A DNA stretch of 64,000 nt from Hyphomicrobiales bacterium (GTDB lineage: Bacteria; Pseudomonadota; Alphaproteobacteria; Rhizobiales; Rhizobiaceae). The position numbers were made by a program, and so were the translations under genes. Each line of letters begins with the position of its first letter. The stretch's first letter is position 1. The notes under the pieces were generated by a model. The model worked only from the letters and a program-made list of their open reading frames with translations, was not told where the DNA came from and did not search any database. Shown piece by piece: positions 53,779-61,138 of this stretch. The stretch spans positions 124,001 to 188,000 of the forward strand of contig UBNV01000003.1 of the NCBI GenBank assembly GCA_900466945.1, read 5' to 3'.

Positions 53779-54777
53779 GTGACGGACAAAGGCATACTCT
53801 ACAGGCCCATCGGCCGAAGTGGCATCAAGGCATCAGCCGTCGGGCTCGGAACCTGGGCGATCGGCGGCTGGATGTGGGGCGGCACCGACGAGACGCAATC
53901 GATCGACGCCATCAAAGCCTCGGTCGATGCCGGCGTCTCGCTCATCGATACCGCACCCGCCTATGGCATGGGGCTCGCCGAAACCATCGTCGGCAAGGCG
54001 ATTGCAGGCCAGCGTGACAAGGTCGTGCTTGTCTCCAAATGCGGTCTCGTCTGGCATGTCGGCGAGGGAACCTACTTCTTCGAGCAGGCCGGCAAGCCGG
54101 TTCACCGCTACCTGGGTCCGTCCTCCATCCGCTACGAAGTCGAACAAAGCCTGCGCCGTTTGGGCACCGACTATATCGACCACTATGTCACGCACTGGCA
54201 GGATGCGACGACGCCGATTGCCGAGACGGTTGGAGAACTGCTCCGCCTCAAGGACGAGGGCAAGATCCGCTCGATTGGCGCGAGCAATGTGTCTGAGGCA
54301 GATCTGGCCGCCTATCTCGCAACCGGTGCGCTCGACGCGATCCAGGAGGAATACTCCATGGTGAAGCGCGATATCGAGACGAGCTTCGTTCCGACCTGCA
54401 TCGACAACGGTGTTTCCATTCTCAGCTATTCGTCGCTGGCGCTCGGCCTGCTCTCGGGCAAGATCGGTCCGGACCGCGTCTTTGCGGATGACGACCAGCG
54501 GCATGGCAATCCACGCTTCAGCCTGAGCAATCGGGAGAAGGTCGCTCGCCTCATGGACGTGATCCGCCCGATCGCCGACCAGCACCAGGCGTCGGTCGCC
54601 CAAGTGGTGATCGCGTGGACGGTAGCCCAGCCGGGCATCACCTTCTCGCTGTGCGGTGCGCGCGACCCCACCCAGGCGATCGAGAATGCCGGTGCGGCGC
54701 GACTGCGCCTGGCGGAACATGAAGTATCGACCATCACGGCCGGGATCAGAGAGCATCTGGTCGAACTCGACCGGTAA
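53779..54777 (+). CDS. Aldo-keto reductase
   Basis: The 332-residue TIM-barrel NADP-dependent enzyme has a complete catalytic tetrad: Asp57 and Tyr62 (LIDTAPAYG), Lys87 (VLVSKCG) and His139 (YVTHWQ). The NADP-binding end is LCGARDPTQAIENAGAA. In this operon it may reduce the aldehyde released by the aldolase, or oxidise the incoming sugar alcohol. I chose GTG 53779 because GGGGAAGG precedes it. ATG 53761 would lie inside the regulator gene's last codons. The regulator stop is 4 bases upstream. Confidence 0.88.
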   Translation: MTDKGILYRPIGRSGIKASAVGLGTWAIGGWMWGGTDETQSIDAIKASVDAGVSLIDTAPAYGMGLAETIVGKAIAGQRDKVVLVSKCGLVWHVGEGTYFFEQAGKPVHRYLGPSSIRYEVEQSLRRLGTDYIDHYVTHWQDATTPIAETVGELLRLKDEGKIRSIGASNVSEADLAAYLATGALDAIQEEYSMVKRDIETSFVPTCIDNGVSILSYSSLALGLLSGKIGPDRVFADDDQRHGNPRFSLSNREKVARLMDVIRPIADQHQASVAQVVIAWTVAQPGITFSLCGARDPTQAIENAGAARLRLAEHEVSTITAGIREHLVELDR

Positions 54778-54838
54778 CCATCACAGACCACAACAGAGAA
54801 TTGGGACGTTGGCCTCAAAACCAGCGAACGGTACTTCC

Positions 54839-56566
54839 ATGTCCACATTCCGCGAGGACGCGCTCAGGCGAATTCGACAGGACGGCGATTTCGATGTCGT
54901 CGTGGTCGGCGGCGGCATCAATGGCATCGCCGCCTATCGCGATCTGGCGCTGCAGGGATTGCGCGTGCTTCTGGTCGAGCGGGACGATTTCGCATCCGGC
55001 TGCAGCGCCGCCCCCTCGCGCATGATCCATGGCGGCCTGCGTTATCTCGAAAACGGGGAATTCAATCTCGTCCGGGAATCCCTGGCCGAACGCGATGCAC
55101 TACTGCGGCTAGCACCCCACATGGTCCACCCCCTGCCGACGACGATCCCGATCCACTCGGTCTTCAGCGGCTTCTTCAACGCGGCTGCCACCTTCTTCGG
55201 CTCGGTCGGAAAACCGTCAAGCCGAGGAGCGCTCGCGATCAAGGCCGGCCTCTCGCTCTATGATTTTGTCACCCGCAAGAACCGGCTTCTCCCGCGCCAT
55301 CAGTTCCGCAATGCCCGCAGCACCCGGGCTCTCTGGCCGGCCTTGACGTCAAAGGTCCGCTATTCTGCGACCTATTACGATGCCTGGATCAGCCAGCCGG
55401 AACGCCTGGCACTCGAACTTGTCCTCGACACGCGAAGCGACGCGCCCCAGGCGATCGCGCTGAACTACGCGAAACTCCTGCGGATCGGCGACAGCTACCA
55501 GCTCTCGGCAGAAGGCTCGAACGAACTCATCGTCGTGCGGCCACGCATGATCGTCAATGCCACAGGCGCATGGATCGACCAGACGATCACGGCGCTCAGC
55601 GATGGCGCAGCACCAGCTGAAAAGACGGTGACCGGCACCAAGGGCTCGCATCTCATCCTCGCGAATGACGCGCTTTATCAGGCCCTGAACGGCCACATGA
55701 TTTTCTTCGAGAATACCGACAACAGGGTCTGCATCCTCTTTCCCTATCTCGGCCGCGTGCTGGCCGGATCGACGGATATCAAGGTCGACAAGCCGGGGCG
55801 GACGCGCTGCGAGCCGGAGGAGCGCGACTACATCCTCGCCGCCATCCGCACCGTCTTTCCGGATCTCATCGTTTCTTCATCCGATATCGTCTTCAGCTTC
55901 AGCGGCATCCGTCCGCTGCCGCGCAGCGATGCGGAATTCACGGGCAAGATATCGCGCAGCCATGTCATCCACCGGGTCGAGAGCGATCCGCCCCAGCTCT
56001 GCATGGTCGGCGGCAAGTGGACGACCTTCCGCGCCTTCGGTGAACAGGTCACCGACGAGGTGCTTACCTTCCTCGGCCGTCCCCGCATCGCGACGACGGC
56101 CGACCGCCCGATCGGTGGCGGCCGGAACTACCCGGCCGATGGCGAGCGCTTGTCGGCTCTGCTCTCCCGCGAGTTTCCGATCGGCAAGGCCCGCGCCGAT
56201 CACCTGGCATCCACCTATGGATCACGGGCCTTCGATCTGATGGCCTTCTGCGACGGACACCCGGACAACGTTCCCTTGTCCTCCACAACCGTGATGACGC
56301 TGGCCGAAATCCTCTGGCTCGTGAGGCGCGAAGACGTTCACCACCTGGCCGACATCGTGCTCCGCCGCACGAGCCTTGCGATCACCGGCCAGATCGATCT
56401 CGAAATTCTCGACACCCTGCTGACCGTCATGGCCCGCGAGCTTGCCTGGTCGGGCGAGCAGATGTTGGCGGAGCGGCGGCAGCTTATCGACGAACTGGGG
56501 ACCTATTACGGGGTCTCGGTCGCAATGCTTCAGGACAGATGCAAGGAAAAGGACAAGGCTTCATGA
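54839..56566 (+). CDS. GlpD/EryB-like FAD polyol-phosphate dehydrogenase
   Basis: This 575-residue protein has an N-terminal FAD motif VVVVGGGINGIAAYRDLALQG and the GlpD landmarks SRMIHGGLRYLENGEF, KGSHLILAND, FPYLGRVLAGSTD and VGGKWTTFRAFGEQV. The C-terminal helical domain is of the usual size. GlpD oxidises glycerol 3-phosphate, and EryB, a homologue, oxidises erythritol phosphate. The kinase and aldolase neighbours suggest oxidation of a longer polyol phosphate to a ketose phosphate, with electrons passed to quinone. The ribosome site is weak. The stop overlaps the aldolase start (ATGA). Confidence 0.88.
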   Translation: MSTFREDALRRIRQDGDFDVVVVGGGINGIAAYRDLALQGLRVLLVERDDFASGCSAAPSRMIHGGLRYLENGEFNLVRESLAERDALLRLAPHMVHPLPTTIPIHSVFSGFFNAAATFFGSVGKPSSRGALAIKAGLSLYDFVTRKNRLLPRHQFRNARSTRALWPALTSKVRYSATYYDAWISQPERLALELVLDTRSDAPQAIALNYAKLLRIGDSYQLSAEGSNELIVVRPRMIVNATGAWIDQTITALSDGAAPAEKTVTGTKGSHLILANDALYQALNGHMIFFENTDNRVCILFPYLGRVLAGSTDIKVDKPGRTRCEPEERDYILAAIRTVFPDLIVSSSDIVFSFSGIRPLPRSDAEFTGKISRSHVIHRVESDPPQLCMVGGKWTTFRAFGEQVTDEVLTFLGRPRIATTADRPIGGGRNYPADGERLSALLSREFPIGKARADHLASTYGSRAFDLMAFCDGHPDNVPLSSTTVMTLAEILWLVRREDVHHLADIVLRRTSLAITGQIDLEILDTLLTVMARELAWSGEQMLAERRQLIDELGTYYGVSVAMLQDRCKEKDKAS

Positions 56567-57408
56567 TACGAATTTCCAAGAAGGCACGAATGAACAGGCT
56601 GTTTCGTCAGGGCGGCTGCCTCGACGTTGCCATCGACCATGGCGTCTGCAACGAGCCGAGCTTCCTGATCGGCCTGGAGGACATGGCGGGCGTGGTGGAC
56701 AAGCTCGTCGAAGCAGGTCCCGATGCCATCCAGATGGCCTATGGCCAGGCAGACCTCTTGCAGGCGAGACCCGAGCGCGACAAGCCGGCGCTCGTCATGC
56801 GCATCGACATGGGCAACCCCTACAATCCCACGCGCCACCGCAGCATGTGGTCGCAATTGCAGAACCATGACGAACCGATCATCGGCGCGTTGGAGATGGA
56901 TGCGGCCTGTGTCGTCGTCAATCTCTTCATGCTGCCCGACGAGCCGGAACTGTTTCGCCAATGTGTCGAGAACATCAGCCGCGTCCGCGCCGATTGCCAT
57001 CGCTACGGCATGCCGCTGATGATCGAGCCCTTGGTGATGCTGCCCAATGACATCAGGGGCGGCTATCAGGTGGACGGCGATGCAGAGAAGATCGTCACAT
57101 TGGTCCGATTGGCCTCCGAGATGGGCGCCGATATCATCAAGGCCGATCCGACCAGCGATCCCGAGGATTTCCACAAGGTCGTGGAAGCTGCCCGCTGCCC
57201 GGTTCTGGTCCGTGGTGGCGGTCGCGAAGATCTGCGCGTCGTGCTCGCCAAATCAGCGGCCCTGATGGCCCAAGGCGCAAACGGGATGGTCTATGGACGC
57301 AACATCTATCAGCATGACAATCCGAAGGCGGTCGTTAAGGCGCTGATGGCGATCATCCACCAGCGCGCCAGCGGCGAAGAAGCATGGGACATTTATAGCC
57401 GTGGCTGA
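56563..57408 (+). CDS. Class I DhnA/LsrF/FbaB-type aldolase
   Basis: The 281-residue TIM-barrel protein has AIDHG at 23-27 and the Schiff-base lysine Lys193 in ADIIKADPTSD, followed by the phosphate-binding loop VLVRGGGRED and GANGMVYGRNIYQ. The family includes FbaB, LsrF and related sugar-phosphate aldolases or thiolases. Here it probably splits a ketose phosphate produced by the GlpD-like enzyme. An LsrF-like function is less likely because the rest of the lsr set is missing. It overlaps its neighbours on both sides by 4 and 8 bases. Confidence 0.87.
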   Translation: MIRISKKARMNRLFRQGGCLDVAIDHGVCNEPSFLIGLEDMAGVVDKLVEAGPDAIQMAYGQADLLQARPERDKPALVMRIDMGNPYNPTRHRSMWSQLQNHDEPIIGALEMDAACVVVNLFMLPDEPELFRQCVENISRVRADCHRYGMPLMIEPLVMLPNDIRGGYQVDGDAEKIVTLVRLASEMGADIIKADPTSDPEDFHKVVEAARCPVLVRGGGREDLRVVLAKSAALMAQGANGMVYGRNIYQHDNPKAVVKALMAIIHQRASGEEAWDIYSRG

Positions 57409-58900
57409 GAACAACTACATTTTGGGAGTCGATGTCGGAAACACGGTCATCAAGGCCGTGCTTTTCGACACGGAAGGCCACCAGATCGCCCACTGCGCCA
57501 TCGACGGACAGTCGAGCTTTCCCGAACCCGGCCATGTCGAGCGTGACCTCTCCGAACTCTGGGAAAACGGCTGCGCGGCGATCCGCGAGGTCATCTCCAC
57601 CTCCGGTATTGATCCGACACGTATCCTGGGTGTTGGTTGTGCAGGCCATGGCAACGGCCTCTACCTCCTTGATCACGCCTTTCAGCCGCTCAAGGGCATC
57701 CAGTCGCTGGACAGTCGGGCGGCCGATATCGCCGCAGAACTCGACCATGAGAACGGTGACGCACTCCAGGCGCGCTGCCTTCAGCGCCCCTGGCCATCAC
57801 AGACCCCGAGCCTGCTCGCCTGGATCAAGCGCCACGCCCCGGAGACCTATGCCAGGATCGGCGCCGTGCTGTTCTGCAAGGACTACATCAACTTCCGCCT
57901 GACCGATCGGCTGGCCAATGATATCTCCGACCTCAGCGGCGCCGGTCTCCTCGCCATGCCGCAGGGCGAACTCGATGCTGATTTGCTCGGCCTCTACGAC
58001 CTCGAGGATGCCTTGTCGTTCTTCCCCGAACGCGTACAGTCCGCAGATATTGTCGGTCGGGTCACCGCAGCGGCCGCCAAGGCAACGGGTCTCGCGGAGG
58101 GCACGCCTGTGATCGGTGGCTACTTCGACGTTGTCTCGAGCGCCATGGGCTCTGGCGTCATCCATGCCGGTGAAGCCTCCGTCATCGCGGGGACCTGGAG
58201 CATCAACCAGGTCTTTGCCGATGAGCCCGTCATCAGCCCCGATGTCTTCATGGTCACGACCTTCGGGCAGGGCCGATACGTCAACATCGAATCCAGCGCG
58301 ACATCGGCCGCCAATCTCGAATGGTATGTGCACCGCATGCGCGGCGACCACGGCGGCGAGGCCTTCGACCGCTGCAATGATGAGGTCGGCAAGGTCGTCC
58401 CCCGCGCCGACGATCCCTTCTTCCATCCCTTCATCTTCGGCTCGCGCCTCGGCGCTGAGTTCCGCGGCGGCTTCTATGGTCTCGCCGGATGGCATGGCGA
58501 GGGCCACATGCTCAGGGCGCTTTTCGAAGGCGTCTGCTTCGAGCATCGACGGCATATCGAAGTGCTGCGCAATGCCGGTCTGGCCGTCGATCGCGCAGTC
58601 ATGTCCGGCGGCGGCTCGCGCAGCCCTCATTGGCCGCAGATGATGGCCGACGTCCTGGAGATCCCGCTCACCGTGGCCGAGGCCCGGGAGACCGGCGCTC
58701 TGGGGGCGGCGATCGGCGCTACGGTCGCAATCGGCCTGTATGCCTCCTACGAAGAGGCCGTTGCCGCCATGACCCGCTCTCACCGCGATTTCCGGCCGAA
58801 TGTCAAATTGACGGCGCATTTTCGCAGGCGATACGAGATCTATGTAGCCCTGACTGATCAGATGCGGGCTTTCTGGAATGCGCTCCGCCTGAAGCCCTAG
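57401..58900 (+). CDS. FGGY-family sugar/polyol kinase, LyxK/EryA-like
   Basis: The 499-residue kinase of the actin-ATPase fold has N-terminal phosphate-1 motif LGVDVGNTVIKAVLFD, the substrate-side segment GVGCAGHGNGLYL and FCKDYINFRLT. It also has GGYFDVVSSAMGSG, and C-terminal adenosine motif SGGGSRSPHWPQMMADVL. The substrate-site pattern resembles L-xylulose kinase LyxK and erythritol kinase EryA more than glycerol or xylulose kinases. This is a judgement by eye. The start is GTG at 57401 inside the aldolase gene end, so translation is coupled. It probably makes the polyol phosphate that the GlpD-like enzyme uses. Confidence 0.88.
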   Translation: MAENNYILGVDVGNTVIKAVLFDTEGHQIAHCAIDGQSSFPEPGHVERDLSELWENGCAAIREVISTSGIDPTRILGVGCAGHGNGLYLLDHAFQPLKGIQSLDSRAADIAAELDHENGDALQARCLQRPWPSQTPSLLAWIKRHAPETYARIGAVLFCKDYINFRLTDRLANDISDLSGAGLLAMPQGELDADLLGLYDLEDALSFFPERVQSADIVGRVTAAAAKATGLAEGTPVIGGYFDVVSSAMGSGVIHAGEASVIAGTWSINQVFADEPVISPDVFMVTTFGQGRYVNIESSATSAANLEWYVHRMRGDHGGEAFDRCNDEVGKVVPRADDPFFHPFIFGSRLGAEFRGGFYGLAGWHGEGHMLRALFEGVCFEHRRHIEVLRNAGLAVDRAVMSGGGSRSPHWPQMMADVLEIPLTVAEARETGALGAAIGATVAIGLYASYEEAVAAMTRSHRDFRPNVKLTAHFRRRYEIYVALTDQMRAFWNALRLKP

Positions 58901-58960
58901 GCCGAACTCAAAAATGCGGTTGAATACCGGCGACGAAAATCGCCAACAAGAGGACAGACC

Positions 58961-60580
58961 ATGCAGGACAAGACACGGCTCGATGGCGACTACGACTATG
59001 TCATCGTCGGGGCAGGAACCGCAGGCTGCGTTCTCGCCGCCCGCCTCACGCAGGATCCGACGGTCCGCGTGCTGCTGCTGGAGGCCGGCGGCTCCGACCT
59101 GTACCACTGGGTGCAGATTCCGGTCGGTTATCTCTATTGCATCGGCAATCCGCGCACCGACTGGATGATGCGCACGGCGCCCGAAGAGGGCCTCAATGGC
59201 CGCAGCCTCGCCTATCCGCGCGGCAAGGTGCTGGGCGGCTGCACCTCGGTCAACGGCATGATCTACATGCGCGGTCAGGCCGCCGATTACGACGGCTGGC
59301 GCGACCTCGGCAATCCCGGCTGGGGCTGGTCGGATGTGCTGCCCTATTTCCGCAAGTCCGAGGATTATCACGGGCCATCAGGAGAGATGCATGCGACCGG
59401 AGGCCCTTGGAAGGTCAGTCGCCAGCGCCTGAAATGGGATATCCTCAAGGCCGTTCAGGAAGGCGCGCGCGAATTCGGCATCGAGCCGCGCGCCGATTTC
59501 AATGATGGCGACAATGAAGGCTCCGGCTTCTTCGACGTCAACCAGCACAAGGGCGTGCGCTGGAACACGGCCCGCGGCTTTCTAAGGCCCGCCCAGAAAC
59601 GCCCCAATCTGCGCCTGGTCCAACATGCCCTGGTCGAACGCCTGACCCTTGACGGTAAACGCGTCACCGGCGTCCAGTATCGCACGCCGGGAGGCTCGTT
59701 CTCCGCAAAGGCGTCAGGCGAAGTGATACTCGCTGCCGGCGCCATCAACTCGCCGAAGCTCCTCGAACTCTCGGGCATTGGCGACCCCGCTCGCCTCTGG
59801 TCGCTCGGCATCGATGTTATCATGGCGAAGCCGGCCGTCGGCGCAAACCTGCAGGATCATCTGCAGATCCGCACGGTCTTCAAGGTGAAGAACACCGTGA
59901 CCCTCAACCAGCTAGCCAATTCCTGGCGCGGCAAGATGCAGATCGCCGCCGAATATGCGCTGTTCCGCTCCGGCCCGATGTCGATGGCGCCGAGCCAGTT
60001 CGGCATGTTCACGCGGTCCAGCCCGGAAGAGGGCCGGCCCGACATCGAGTATCACGTCCAGCCGCTCTCAACAGACAAGCTCGGCGATCCGCTGCATTCG
60101 TTTCCGGCAATCACCGTCTCGGTTTGCCAGTTGCGCCCGACCAGCGCCGGCACCTGTCACATTACCTCGACCGATCCGGCCCTCCAGCCCGAGATCCGTC
60201 CGAACTACCTCTCGACCGACCATGATCGGGGAGTGGCCATCGCGGCCATCCGCCAGGCAAGACAGGTCATGTCGGCTCGGGCGCTGCGTGCCTTCGAGCC
60301 CGACGAGATCCTGCCCGGCCGTGAGTTCGAAGATGACGAAGCCCTTCTGCAAAAGGCCGGCGACATCGCCACCACCATCTTCCATCCGGTCGGGACATGC
60401 CGCATGGGACCGGAACCGGACGCCGTGGTGGATCCTTCGCTGCGCGTCACGGGCCTTCAGAGCCTGCGGGTGGTCGATGCCTCGATCATGCCCCGCATCG
60501 TCTCTGGCAACACCGCCTCGCCGGTCGTGATGATCGCCGAAAAGGCGGCGGACCTCATCAAGGCGGAACGCCGAGCGTGA
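58961..60580 (+). CDS. GMC-family FAD oxidoreductase
   Basis: The 539-residue flavoprotein has FAD motif VIVGAGTAGCVLAARLTQD, GMC signatures YPRGKVLGGCTSVNGMIYMRG and GAINSPKLLELSGIG, and catalytic C-terminal block IFHPVGTCRMG with SGNTASPVVMIAEKA. AGAGGAC precedes the ATG. It lies 60 bases after the kinase, so it may be the last gene of the polyol operon and oxidise a sugar alcohol directly, but membership is less certain. It is only moderately similar to the GMC enzyme at 34.2 kb. Confidence 0.9.
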   Translation: MQDKTRLDGDYDYVIVGAGTAGCVLAARLTQDPTVRVLLLEAGGSDLYHWVQIPVGYLYCIGNPRTDWMMRTAPEEGLNGRSLAYPRGKVLGGCTSVNGMIYMRGQAADYDGWRDLGNPGWGWSDVLPYFRKSEDYHGPSGEMHATGGPWKVSRQRLKWDILKAVQEGAREFGIEPRADFNDGDNEGSGFFDVNQHKGVRWNTARGFLRPAQKRPNLRLVQHALVERLTLDGKRVTGVQYRTPGGSFSAKASGEVILAAGAINSPKLLELSGIGDPARLWSLGIDVIMAKPAVGANLQDHLQIRTVFKVKNTVTLNQLANSWRGKMQIAAEYALFRSGPMSMAPSQFGMFTRSSPEEGRPDIEYHVQPLSTDKLGDPLHSFPAITVSVCQLRPTSAGTCHITSTDPALQPEIRPNYLSTDHDRGVAIAAIRQARQVMSARALRAFEPDEILPGREFEDDEALLQKAGDIATTIFHPVGTCRMGPEPDAVVDPSLRVTGLQSLRVVDASIMPRIVSGNTASPVVMIAEKAADLIKAERRA

Positions 60581-60651
60581 CACTGGCCATTGACCGGGCG
60601 GGGTGGAAAAAGACGGCGTAATGTGCCACATGCTTCCGTGGAAGGATGACC

Positions 60652-61056
60652 ATGGAAGATCGAAGCCTGAGGTATGACGCTCCGCCACGGCAGCGCGCTC
60701 ACCTCAAAGCCGTAATCGCAAGTCTGTTCGCCTCGCTGCTGCTCCTGTTCGGCGGCGATGCTTTCGGCCGTTTCCAACCCGGCCTCTCCACCGCCGGTGC
60801 CATGTCTCGTTCCGACAACGGGCAGACGCTCGCGTCCGGCCACCGTGACAGCCGTTTCCTGACTGCCTCCGAACAGTCCGCGCGTCCGAAACTGCGGCCT
60901 TGGGCCTCCGGTGACAGCTTTATCGGCCCGGAAATCGCGACATTGTGGATGTGTCGCCACCGCGACCTCCTCCAGGGCCATCTCGCAGCGACGCTATCCC
61001 TCGAGGCCCGGCAGCCTTACTGGTCGCGCGCGCCCCCAATCCAGCACACAGCCTGA
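60652..61056 (+). CDS. Hypothetical protein with one membrane segment, upstream of secDF
   Basis: This 134-residue protein has a short cytoplasmic start, a hydrophobic stretch at about 21-38 (KAVIASLFASLLLLFGGDAF), then a low-complexity polar tail. The ATG at 60652 is preceded by GGAAGG at 6-base spacing, which supports translation. The tail has no recognisable fold, and the codon pattern is less convincing than its neighbours. It may be real but is the least certain gene here. secDF begins 82 bases later. Confidence 0.4.
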   Translation: MEDRSLRYDAPPRQRAHLKAVIASLFASLLLLFGGDAFGRFQPGLSTAGAMSRSDNGQTLASGHRDSRFLTASEQSARPKLRPWASGDSFIGPEIATLWMCRHRDLLQGHLAATLSLEARQPYWSRAPPIQHTA

Positions 61057-61138
61057 CTGTATCGCCGCCATCGATCCGATGGCTCGACCCGTTTGTGCCA
61101 CGGCGCGACAGCCGCGGTCGCAACCTGCTGGATCTATA

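Noticed and set aside
48671..58900. Complete autoinducer-2 lsr operon
   Set aside because: The importer has only one permease gene, and GlpD-like and aldo-keto reductase genes are not part of lsr. The kinase looks closer to LyxK/EryA by eye. The Lsr-like idea is kept only as a finding to test.
57797..59371. 524-codon minus-strand frame antisense to the kinase and GMC genes
   Set aside because: It spans two well-supported genes and their intergenic region. No ribosome site.
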